Notes under the pieces: generated by a model
Told to the model about the DNA's origin: nothing
Databases searched by the model: none
Seen by the model: only the letters and a program-made list of their open reading frames with translations
Made by a program: the position numbers and the translations under genes
Assembly: GCF_000378085.1 (NCBI RefSeq)
Contig: NZ_KB899211.1
Location: forward strand, 276,071-340,070
Length of the DNA stretch: 64,000 nucleotides
Direction of reading: 5' to 3'
Origin: Hoylesella loescheii DSM 19665 = JCM 12249 = ATCC 15930
Lineage (GTDB): Bacteria; Bacteroidota; Bacteroidia; Bacteroidales; Bacteroidaceae
Shown here: positions 34,285-42,673 of the stretch, in pieces
How the letters are laid out: each line of letters starts with the position of its first letter
How positions within the stretch are numbered: the stretch's first letter is position 1

Positions 34285-35481
34285 ATGAAACACATCGTTT
34301 TGGCGGCCTTGTCGCTCGCCACTTTGTTCGCAGCATGCGACCAACGCAACATTATAGACGTACACCAAGAGGCCGCCGTGCCCGACCTGAACAACCCCGT
34401 GGTGCAGAAACTCACCTCCACCACATGGTTTAAAGACGTGAACATGAACATTCCCAACGAGTCGTGGAGCAGCACCAACTTCGGCAATAAGGCCTCTGCC
34501 CCATTCGAAGGCATGCTCTACTCGATGGCATGGCTGGGTATGGAGCTGCAAAGAGACGGCACCTCCACGCTCATCTTCTATCCACCGCTTACGAAATACC
34601 AATTCCTTCTTTGCAGGGGCAAGTGGAAAACATCGCCAACCGACCCCAACACCGTTATCATCGACACCAAAACACCCGTGGGATATGCCACCTTACGCGT
34701 GAAGGTGATGGACCTGCAAACCAAAGACAACGTGGCCATGATACGCACATACGTTGACGTAGGCGACCGCGTGATGATGATTGACTTCTTTAACGGAGGC
34801 TCGGTGCTCGAAGGCGGCTCGCCAACAGAGTTTCCCGACCTGCGCAACATGGGGCAAGCATGGTTCGACGGCATGCAAGTTAGCCGACAACCCATAGACA
34901 AAGGCCTGTTCAACAACACCGCTTGGGAGATGTCGCCCTATTCAAGCGAATCGGAAAGTAAATTCGAAATACCCCAATTGGCCATCCGAACAACTTTCGT
35001 TAACGACTTCCTCACCAAGACACCATCTCTTGTTTACGGGGCGAAATTCAACTTCGCACAAGACGGCAACGTGTACATAGACATCCCCTCGGTGGTAAAA
35101 CAAACGGCGTTTCGCCCTTGGGCATCGCAGGTTGAAGACAAGAACATCATGGTAAAAGGCACTTGGCGCACGCAAGGCAACCGCATTATCGTCGAAACAA
35201 ACGAGCTTCCGTTCATCAGTGTGGGCGAAGCACTCTTCCGTGTTCCAACAGACCAACGCCCGCTCGACGTGCTACTCAGCAACGACAACGGCGATGCCGT
35301 GAAGGTTTGGAAAAACTATTACTACATCATCGAGTACATCAAGCCCACAAACACGGGCGCATGGTTCCGCATTTCATCGCCACAAGAAACCTATTATCTC
35401 TTCATGCTCAAGCAGCCCATCGCCACTTTAACCGATGTTAAAGGCGTTAGAGAAACCGCAAAAACGTTGAAACAACCCTAA
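34285..35481 (+). CDS. Putative surface lipoprotein 3' of the receptor
   Basis: A 398-aa protein with leader ending ATLFAACDQRN (Cys18). Two roughly equal halves (about 40-190 and 200-370) both begin with a TTWFKD/TAWEMS-like motif and continue in strand-rich sequence, suggesting an internal duplication of a beta domain. I do not recognise the family. It begins 13 bp after the receptor stop. By position it could be a co-receptor that captures the ligand, but that is inference. Confidence 0.77.
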   Translation: MKHIVLAALSLATLFAACDQRNIIDVHQEAAVPDLNNPVVQKLTSTTWFKDVNMNIPNESWSSTNFGNKASAPFEGMLYSMAWLGMELQRDGTSTLIFYPPLTKYQFLLCRGKWKTSPTDPNTVIIDTKTPVGYATLRVKVMDLQTKDNVAMIRTYVDVGDRVMMIDFFNGGSVLEGGSPTEFPDLRNMGQAWFDGMQVSRQPIDKGLFNNTAWEMSPYSSESESKFEIPQLAIRTTFVNDFLTKTPSLVYGAKFNFAQDGNVYIDIPSVVKQTAFRPWASQVEDKNIMVKGTWRTQGNRIIVETNELPFISVGEALFRVPTDQRPLDVLLSNDNGDAVKVWKNYYYIIEYIKPTNTGAWFRISSPQETYYLFMLKQPIATLTDVKGVRETAKTLKQP

Positions 35482-35493
35482 CACAAAGCTACA

Positions 35494-37161
35494 ATGAACA
35501 AAACATATATCACACTGGCCGCCACAACGGCCCTGGCACTTGCCCTGAACTCGTGCCAAAAGGGCGACTTGCTCAACGTCGTTCAAGACGATGTAGAGCT
35601 GAACGAGAACACCGCCCAATACCAGGATTTCATCAAAGAGCGCGTTACCGACTACGCCCGAGCTTACCGCTTTGAGCAGGCCCGCGCCAATTTGCCCAAG
35701 CTTACCGACGAGGCTAACCGCAAAGAGGGCGAACGCATCATCAACTTCTACCACGCAAAAGCCCTCAAAGACGGCTTCGCATACCTTTTGCCCAACGGCG
35801 ACTCGCTCTTCTTAAAGATGAAAAACGAAGAGAACCTGCCGCCGGAAAAGATAGAGTATATCTCGCTATCCAACCAGTATGCCGAGTTTAAAGGCCTGGG
35901 ACAAGACGTTACGTTGTGGGGAGCGGCCAACTTTCCAAACACGAAAGGCATTTACATAGACGAGGCGCAAATAACAAAAATGCTCGACCTAGACAAGCTT
36001 ACAAAGCTAGAAGAGGTGCGACTAATCTTTGAAGCCGGCAACTTCGATTACACGCTTTGGTTTCCCAACCGCCCCTTTAAGCGCATAGACGTAAGCGGAT
36101 ACGACTTCTCGAAGAACGACAAGATAACATGGATGGAGTTTAAGAATTGCGATCTCACGGCAATAAAAGCGCCCACAAACGTGTTCCCTATGTTTAAAGC
36201 AAGTTATTGCGAATACAACGCAAACACCATCAACACCCCGAGGGCGCGCAAAATGCAGTTCGAGGATTGCAACATCCTAGAACCCGACATAAAAGTTACC
36301 AATCCCCACGTGCGCAGTTTAACCATCACTGCCTATCCTGATGCAAACAACAGGGGTTTACGCACGTTCGACATTAGTGCTAGCCGCATTAACTATTTCT
36401 CTATTTATCAGCCAGACAGCAAGCAACATGAAGTAGAGGAGGTTAAGCTCAATCAGTATCTAGACACCCTCGAGATACTGTCCCTGGGCAATAGGCAGAA
36501 AAAAGCGAAAATAGTGGGCCTAGACAAGATTAACAAGCTGAAACGACTGGCATACAACTTTAACACGTGGCCCATGTTGCCCCAAGACATACCCTGCGCC
36601 GTTACGTCTCTGAGCCTGCCTGCCAGCAGCCCGCCAGACATCAAGGTAGGAACGCAGATAGACTATACCAAAGTGCAAGGCCTGCGAGAGCTAGAAGTCC
36701 AACAATTCATAACAGACAACACCATTTACCCCGAAAACTTGGACTCGCTTGTTCTCAAACCCCACAGCTATATCGACCCCGTTAAGACGTTAGACCTTAG
36801 CCGTACCAAGCTAAAAAGGTGTGAGTTGTATTTTGGATGGACAAGAGGCATGGAAGAAAGTAGGCCGGACATGCCCCGAATTAAACTTATAAAGATGCCA
36901 ACCACGATAGAAAAGCTAGATTTAAGCTCGATAGAAACCGATGTTCTAGACCTTACGGGCTTAGACAATCTTAGGTTTTTAAGGATAAATGATGATCTTG
37001 TCAACCCAATTAAGCGGATTATCTTCCCCAAGAACCTTAAACGAAGCAACTTTAAGGGCGAATTCGACTTCTTTCTAAGTGTGGATAAAACCAAAACAGA
37101 ATTGGTAAACTACCCCAAATGGGTTAAAACAAACGAGAATGGCTATGAAGTTGCGAGGTAA
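35494..37161 (+). CDS. Putative lipoprotein with irregular leucine-rich-type repeats
   Basis: A 555-aa protein with leader ending ALALNSCQKGD (Cys21). A helical part (35-90) is followed by a long run of short strand-turn units with Leu/Ile at regular intervals (TKLEEVRLIFE; HVRSLTITAYP; LDTLEILSLGN; VKTLDLSRTKLKRCELY; TIEKLDLSSIETDVLDLTGLDNLRFLRI). That pattern is that of a leucine-rich-repeat solenoid, commonly used for protein binding. It lies 12 bp after the preceding lipoprotein gene. A protein ligand such as a host metalloprotein would fit but is not shown. Confidence 0.78.
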   Translation: MNKTYITLAATTALALALNSCQKGDLLNVVQDDVELNENTAQYQDFIKERVTDYARAYRFEQARANLPKLTDEANRKEGERIINFYHAKALKDGFAYLLPNGDSLFLKMKNEENLPPEKIEYISLSNQYAEFKGLGQDVTLWGAANFPNTKGIYIDEAQITKMLDLDKLTKLEEVRLIFEAGNFDYTLWFPNRPFKRIDVSGYDFSKNDKITWMEFKNCDLTAIKAPTNVFPMFKASYCEYNANTINTPRARKMQFEDCNILEPDIKVTNPHVRSLTITAYPDANNRGLRTFDISASRINYFSIYQPDSKQHEVEEVKLNQYLDTLEILSLGNRQKKAKIVGLDKINKLKRLAYNFNTWPMLPQDIPCAVTSLSLPASSPPDIKVGTQIDYTKVQGLRELEVQQFITDNTIYPENLDSLVLKPHSYIDPVKTLDLSRTKLKRCELYFGWTRGMEESRPDMPRIKLIKMPTTIEKLDLSSIETDVLDLTGLDNLRFLRINDDLVNPIKRIIFPKNLKRSNFKGEFDFFLSVDKTKTELVNYPKWVKTNENGYEVAR

Positions 37162-37205
37162 AATCGAATATATTCTGGCGAAATGGTAATAAAACGAACA
37201 AGATA

Positions 37206-37260
37206 ACCACTCCCTTCCCCGCTCTCCCACCAAGGGAGGGGGGCGAAGGGGCTTGTGGAA
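37206..37260. repeat. Imperfect copy of the CCCCTCTCC repeat
   Basis: CACTCCCTTCCCCGCTCTCC, then CACCAAGGGAGGGG, resembles the repeats at 818-865 and 48846-48960. It lies in the 300-bp gap between two lipoprotein genes, whose remainder is simple AC-rich sequence. Confidence 0.55.
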
Positions 37261-37462
37261 CGAGGGGGAAGTAAGCCAACTGTAAGCTGACATGCCAACG
37301 CACTGGCAAGCAAACAAGCAGCCAAACAAACCCATTTCTGCACAAACCCACATCTTCGTAACCCCGTAAAACCACGTTCGTACAAAGCCACAAACCCATA
37401 TCCTCATCAACACATAAACTCATAAACTCACAAACTAAAATCTCATAAACCAACACAACATT

Positions 37463-38218
37463 ATGCAGAAAAAAGCAATTCGCTCCCTACTATGGATGCA
37501 GGCGCTACTTTGCGCCATGTTATTATTCGCGTGTTCTAACGACGACGACAACAGCAACGCCCCCCTACCAAAACCCGACCCCAAGGAGTTGAAGGTGCAA
37601 GTGGCCGCAGACACCAAGACCAACACCGCCACCGTAAACGTGGCCAACGCCCCAGCCGAGGCCTCGCTAAGCCTGGTTTTAGACGTTGAAAGGGGTAAAG
37701 CACTAGACCAAGCCACAGCAGACAAGAACGGTACACATACCTTTAAGCTGCCCCTGCTGGCCGGCTATGAACAAAAACTGAAACTGATAGTGAAAAGCGG
37801 AGCCACCAGTGCCGAGGTGAACAACCTGACTTTACCCGCTGCCGAAGAGCAATACTCCGACGAACAAATTGCACAGGGCTTGCAAAAACACAAGTGGCTG
37901 TCTGACCAAGAGCGTTCGCGCATCATCGTAGACCACACTAGCTCAAACCCCTACCACATGTTTGTCAACAAGGCCGTAAAGCATTTCGAGTTCCTGCCCA
38001 ACTCCAAGTTCACCTTTACGGTAACCTCCCCGATGTCGATGACCTTCCCCGACGGCAAGTGGAGCGTTAAAAACAAGCGCGTAGACATAGACACCCGAAT
38101 ACCCCTAGGCCCGATGCTCCTACGCAACTCGCGCATACAAACCCTCACAGAGAAAGAGATGGTGATGCTAACCGAGGTAGACGGCGGTCTCTTCCTCCTT
38201 ACTTTCGAAGCCCAATAA
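37463..38218 (+). CDS. Putative surface lipoprotein
   Basis: A 251-aa protein with leader ending AMLLFACSNDDDNSN, a lipobox with an unusually acidic stretch after Cys24 that suggests surface export. Residues 45-120 look like an Ig-type beta domain (KELKVQVAADTKTNTATVNVANAPAEASLSL in shape). The C-terminal half is beta-rich as well (FEFLPNSKFTFTV; VDIDTRIPLGPML). It is the last gene before the sus-like locus and is separated from the LRR-type gene by 300 bp, so membership in that operon is uncertain. Confidence 0.72.
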   Translation: MQKKAIRSLLWMQALLCAMLLFACSNDDDNSNAPLPKPDPKELKVQVAADTKTNTATVNVANAPAEASLSLVLDVERGKALDQATADKNGTHTFKLPLLAGYEQKLKLIVKSGATSAEVNNLTLPAAEEQYSDEQIAQGLQKHKWLSDQERSRIIVDHTSSNPYHMFVNKAVKHFEFLPNSKFTFTVTSPMSMTFPDGKWSVKNKRVDIDTRIPLGPMLLRNSRIQTLTEKEMVMLTEVDGGLFLLTFEAQ

Positions 38219-38460
38219 CGACATAGGCCTAGGCACACCATATTATAATAAGTTTAAGTTACTGAGTTAGTGAGTTCATTCGTTAATGACTTTTTGGCTC
38301 TCCAAACCATTCACAAACAGCATGTTCGTTAGCCTTTGGGTTGGGGCAGCATGTCATAAACTTCATAAATAACGAAACTCAAAAACTCAAGAACTGCCAT
38401 AACAAGATGTTTGCCAAGGCAAGATGCCCGCCCTTTGGTATTTAAAAGGTAAGTAAAAAC

Positions 38461-38527
38461 AAGACGTACACGATAAAATGACCATCATAACGCGCTGGCG
38501 TTAAGGTCGTTTTATCGTGTACGTCTT
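38461..38527. terminator. Very long hairpin, probable bidirectional terminator
   Basis: A 23-nt arm (38461-38483, AAGACGTACACGATAAAATG then ACC) pairs with 38505-38527 with a single G-T position. Inside, TAACGC and GCGTTA form a second stem with a GCTG loop. A-rich sequence precedes and T-rich sequence follows, as expected for a terminator working in either direction. It lies 242 bp past the lipoprotein stop and 0.9 kb before susC. Confidence 0.65.
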
Positions 38528-38672
38528 TATTTTTAAAGGTCTTGGCATCGTGATTCAAAGTTGTGTTCTCTTGTACATATCTCCTTAAACATTATCCCTA
38601 CGTTCCGCGTTTTCTCATCTCCTAAATCACGAAAAAAGAGCTTTAAAGGTGTGCTTTTACAATTCCCGTTCT

Positions 38673-38760
38673 GTTCCAGCTAAGATGGAATACTGTTCCA
38701 AGTCACATGGAACAGTGTTCCAGTTGATATGGAACAAGGTTCCAGTTAACCTGGAACAGC
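38673..38760. repeat. Type A array of four 22-bp palindromic units
   Basis: Units start at 38673, 38695, 38717 and 38739; all have GTTCCA and TGGAA arms. It is about 85 bp left of element E5 and not inside it. The flanks fit the module seen elsewhere better when read in reverse orientation (AAAGCTC and TTTAAAGG on the left side). Confidence 0.85.
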
Positions 38761-38845
38761 AGTACCAAATGTTGGGAGCACAACGCGTACCATGAAAACG
38801 TTGCTTGATACTTTGTCAAACGCATTCTGAACACATAAAGATATT

Positions 38846-38968
38846 ACACGAGTTCGGGACAAGAGAAACTCTTTATGCCAACTACCGCTACGCTGTAGTT
38901 GGCGAGATTGCCATTCGTTTTTATCTAATCTTGCTCTAAAAGCATCGTCTTTTATCCTGAACTCACGT
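38846..38968. mobile_element. Short MITE-like element E5 (123 bp)
   Basis: The ends are ACACGAGTTCGGGACAAG and TTATCCTGAACTCACGT, an imperfect inverted pair of the E family. The 9-bp direct repeat AAAGATATT flanks it exactly (38837-38845, 38969-38977), the longest seen in the family. The centre is the palindromic CCAACTACCGCTACG region. There is no coding capacity. Confidence 0.85.
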
Positions 38969-39114
38969 AAAGATATTAGGCGGTTGACGATAAATCACGA
39001 ATAGAAGAACGGGGAAACATTGCGATGAACTTTAATGGTTGTGTGTCTAACAAGAAACTTAATCTTATCGATTGCTACGCCCTATATATATAAGGTGTGC
39101 ATTTATACCTTATG

Positions 39115-39204
39115 GTTAACAAGTAGACGAGTTGACAAGTAGGCGAGTTAACGAGTAAACGTGTTGATAAGGTTACGCGTTTACAAGTTAACAAATTAAC
39201 AAGC
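39115..39204. repeat. Octamer tandem repeat upstream of susC
   Basis: About eleven degenerate 8-bp units (GTTAACAA, GTAGACGA, GTTGACAA, GTAGGCGA, GTTAACGA, GTAAACGT). It is followed by complementary GTGAAAAG-type tract at 39215-39280. Both lie in the gap before susC. Confidence 0.75.
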
Positions 39205-39429
39205 GAAACCCTCTTTTCATCCTTTCACCTTTTCGCTTGCTCACCTTTTCTAAGGCGAAGCTGTCTTTTCTCTTTTTCCCTTCCACCCGCGCAAAGGTTT
39301 AATCACCATCAATATGTGTTTATAAATATTAAAAGAAAACGTGGTTATTACGCAATATTCCAAATAGTTTATAAATTTACAATCACTTTTTGACAATTAA
39401 ATTCTAACTTTAAATAAAACATCAGTAAT

Positions 39430-42400
39430 ATGAAAGTACGCCATGAAGTAAAGTACTGTCTGTCTGCATTGTTTTTAGCAAGCAGTGCTGGGCTGTGTTT
39501 GCCTCTTCGTGCAAGTGCCGAAAGCCACGTTGTGGCCACTTCGAAGCAACTTGCGCCAGTGCAAACCATCGACGTTACGGGTTATGTTCACGATGCCAAC
39601 GGCGAGCCCGTCATTGGCGCCGGTGTTCAGGTGGTGGGTTCGAAGCTGGCCACCGTAACCGACATCAACGGCCAATTCTCGCTCACGGTACCAGTGGGCA
39701 GTAGTCTAACCATCTCGTACATTGGTTTCACATCCCAAGAAGTGAAGGCCAAAGCTACGCTCGACATCACCCTAAGCGAAGATAGTCGTTCGCTAGACGA
39801 GGTTGTTGTGGTGGGCTATGGCAAGATGAAGAAGCGCGATCTGACGGGTGCCATCTCCTCGGTAAAGGGTTCTGATGTGGCCTTGGCTGGCGTTGCGTCG
39901 GCCGCTCACGCCCTAGCGGGTAAGGCAGCAGGACTATATGTGCGCCAAAATTCGGCTCAACCCGGTGGCGGACTTGACATCTTGGTGCGCGGAGCAGGAT
40001 CGGTGAATGCCAAAAACGACCCACTTTACATCGTAGACGGTTTTCCTATTGCGAAGATAGACCAACCTAGAGGCGTTAACGACCGTATGGATCCAGGTAC
40101 GCAAGGCGTGCTCAACTTCCTTAATCCCAACGACATTGAACGCGTTGAGGTATTGAAAGACGCCTCGGCCACAGCCATATATGGAGCCCGCGCTGCAAAC
40201 GGCGTGGTTATCGTAACCACTAAACGCGGTGCAGAGGGTAAGCCACAGGTAGACTATTCGTATAATTACTCCTTCCAAAAGTATTCTGACAACTACGACA
40301 TGCTTTCGCTAAAAGAGTGGATGGTAGAAAAGAATAAGTCGACTTGGGAGAACTGGGTGTGGGAGAATGGTGTGGGTCCGTGGGGCGGAAAAACGCTTGA
40401 AGAGGCGCTAAAATCACCCAAAAACGGATTGGCTTATACGCAACCGTTCACCGAAGCACAAATTGCAGCGGCAGGCGAAGGCACCGATTGGCTGGGACTT
40501 ATCACCCGCAACGGCCAAGTGCAGGAGCATAACCTAAGCGTGCGCGGTGGTTCGAAAGGCACGCAATACATGCTTTCGCTCAACTACTTTGACAACCAAG
40601 GTATCATTCGCAATTCGGGAATGACGCGTTACACCCTTAAAACCAACATCGACCAAAAGTTCCTCGATATCTTTAAGCTTGGTCTTAACCTCACACTGAC
40701 GCGTATCGACAACGCCAACACGCAGCTTGGCGGCGAGCGATGGGAAAAATCGGGTATGATAAGGGCAGCTGTACAGATGGGGCCGCACATCAAAGCGTTC
40801 GACCCCGCTACGGGAACGTACCCCATTAACCCGCTTCTTGGAACGCAACCCAACCCCTATTCGCTGCTCAACAACACCGATGAGGCACGCACCGACCGTC
40901 TGCTGGGCAACATCTTCCTTGAAGCCAACCCCTTGGAAGGTCTTACCTTGAAGCTAAACGCAGGTATCGACCGCGCCAATATCTTCCGTGGCACTTACGA
41001 ACCCAAAACAACACTTGCAGGAAGAAACGCTAATGGCAACGCCGACGTTTACAACAACGACAACAACCAGTATCTGCTTGAAGCCACGGCAAACTACACC
41101 CGCACTTTCAACGACGTGCACAAGCTGTCGTTGTTGGCAGGAACATCGTACGAACAGTTTGAATTGAAAACCTCGAGAGCAGGCAACAACGACTTCCTTA
41201 CCGATGCCTTTGGCTATCACAACCTAGATGCGGGCACGGGACAGAAGCGCGTTGGTTCGGGATATAGCAAAAACAAGATGGAGAGCTACTTCTTCCGCGC
41301 CAGCTATATATTGAAAGACCGCTACTATCTAACGGCTACGATGCGCGCGGATGGTGCTAGCGTGTTTGCCCGCAACCACAAATGGGGTTACTTCCCATCA
41401 GTAGCCTTGGGCTGGACCATGAGCGAAGAGCCTTTCATGAAGAGTGCTGAGTGGATCAGCATGCTGAAATGGCGATTGAGTTGGGGACAAACGGGTAACT
41501 CGGACATCGGTACTAATGCCTTCGCCACCTATGCAACGCAGGCCGCTTTCAACAAGGAGAACAACTCGCAGGTGATGGGCGTGTATCGGTCGCGCCTTGA
41601 AAATCCCGACCTGAAATGGGAAACAACCACCGAATGGAACGTCGGTTTGGATATGGGATTCCTGAACAACCGCATTCTTGCCAGTGTGGAATTCTATCAT
41701 AAGGTGATTTCCGACCTGCTGAACTATAAGCCCCTGAACGTATATCAAGAGATAACGAGCGTGATGGCCAATGTGGGCAAGACCCAAAGCACGGGTGTAG
41801 AGGTGACCATCAACACCAAAAACATCGACACACGCGACTTTAAGTGGAGCACCGACTTTACTTTCACCGCCTATAAGGACCGTTGGAAGGAGCGCACACC
41901 CGACTGGAAGCCTGGCATTTACGAGCGCGTGGACGACCCGATAAGGCCAATCTATGCACGTTTGGCCGACCACATCATGCAGATTGGCGAAAAAGCGCCC
42001 AAGGCGCAGCCCGACTTGCGCCCTGGAGAAATCGTCATCAAGGACATCAACGGCTACGCACGCGACAAGAACAATCAGCCCATCGTAGATGAAAACGGAC
42101 GATTTGTACTCACAGGAGAGCCCGATGGCATCATCGATGACGCCGATAACGTGCTGTTGGGTTCGCAAGATCCAGGTTGGTTGGCAGGTATCACCAATAC
42201 CCTGCGTTATAAAGACTTCGACCTGAGCATACAGTTTAACGGCATGTTCGACCGCCGTATGCAAGACCCCACAGAGATGGCGTACGGTCTTGGTGGAGGA
42301 GATTTGGCGCGTTATGGCTACAATGCCTTGCGAAAGATTAAGGACCGCTGGACTTGGGACAATCCCTCGACCACGCAACCCACATCGTTTAACGGATGGA

Positions 42401-42657
42401 ACAACAACTACACTTCGGGCGACTGGTATTACCAAAAGGCTTGGTTTATTCGTCTAACCAACATCAGCCTTGGCTGGACGCTGCCTCGCACGTTGATTTC
42501 GCGCACCAAGGTGCTGTCGCGCGTGCGCCTATCGCTCAGCGCCAGCAACCTGTTCTGCATCACTCCGTATAAAGGATTGGACCCCGAAACCGACTATTAT
42601 GCGGCTGCTTATCCCAACGCCCGTACTTACAGCATGGGCATAAACGTAACATTCTAA
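39430..42657 (+). CDS. susC: SusC/RagA-family TonB-linked outer-membrane transporter
   Basis: A 1075-aa protein: signal peptide (to about residue 30), a carboxypeptidase-regulatory-like domain (about 47-115, DVTGYVHDANGEPVIGAGVQV to TISYIGFTSQEV), the SusC signature DEVVVVGYGKMKKRDLTGAISSV, a plug (about 130-260, LYIVDGFPI, ERVEVLKDASATAIYGARAANGVVIVTTKRG), and a long barrel. It imports oligosaccharides bound by the SusD partner encoded 16 bp downstream. The symbol is used for the family, as the glycan is not starch by evidence. A TAACTTTA box (39405-39412) is a weak -7 candidate. Confidence 0.96.
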   Translation: MKVRHEVKYCLSALFLASSAGLCLPLRASAESHVVATSKQLAPVQTIDVTGYVHDANGEPVIGAGVQVVGSKLATVTDINGQFSLTVPVGSSLTISYIGFTSQEVKAKATLDITLSEDSRSLDEVVVVGYGKMKKRDLTGAISSVKGSDVALAGVASAAHALAGKAAGLYVRQNSAQPGGGLDILVRGAGSVNAKNDPLYIVDGFPIAKIDQPRGVNDRMDPGTQGVLNFLNPNDIERVEVLKDASATAIYGARAANGVVIVTTKRGAEGKPQVDYSYNYSFQKYSDNYDMLSLKEWMVEKNKSTWENWVWENGVGPWGGKTLEEALKSPKNGLAYTQPFTEAQIAAAGEGTDWLGLITRNGQVQEHNLSVRGGSKGTQYMLSLNYFDNQGIIRNSGMTRYTLKTNIDQKFLDIFKLGLNLTLTRIDNANTQLGGERWEKSGMIRAAVQMGPHIKAFDPATGTYPINPLLGTQPNPYSLLNNTDEARTDRLLGNIFLEANPLEGLTLKLNAGIDRANIFRGTYEPKTTLAGRNANGNADVYNNDNNQYLLEATANYTRTFNDVHKLSLLAGTSYEQFELKTSRAGNNDFLTDAFGYHNLDAGTGQKRVGSGYSKNKMESYFFRASYILKDRYYLTATMRADGASVFARNHKWGYFPSVALGWTMSEEPFMKSAEWISMLKWRLSWGQTGNSDIGTNAFATYATQAAFNKENNSQVMGVYRSRLENPDLKWETTTEWNVGLDMGFLNNRILASVEFYHKVISDLLNYKPLNVYQEITSVMANVGKTQSTGVEVTINTKNIDTRDFKWSTDFTFTAYKDRWKERTPDWKPGIYERVDDPIRPIYARLADHIMQIGEKAPKAQPDLRPGEIVIKDINGYARDKNNQPIVDENGRFVLTGEPDGIIDDADNVLLGSQDPGWLAGITNTLRYKDFDLSIQFNGMFDRRMQDPTEMAYGLGGGDLARYGYNALRKIKDRWTWDNPSTTQPTSFNGWNNNYTSGDWYYQKAWFIRLTNISLGWTLPRTLISRTKVLSRVRLSLSASNLFCITPYKGLDPETDYYAAAYPNARTYSMGINVTF

Positions 42658-42673
42658 CCGCTAAATCCCTGAA

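Noticed and set aside
41398..42435. 345-codon open frame on the minus strand inside susC
   Set aside because: Fully antisense to a well-supported SusC barrel, with no recognisable domain; a codon-bias shadow.
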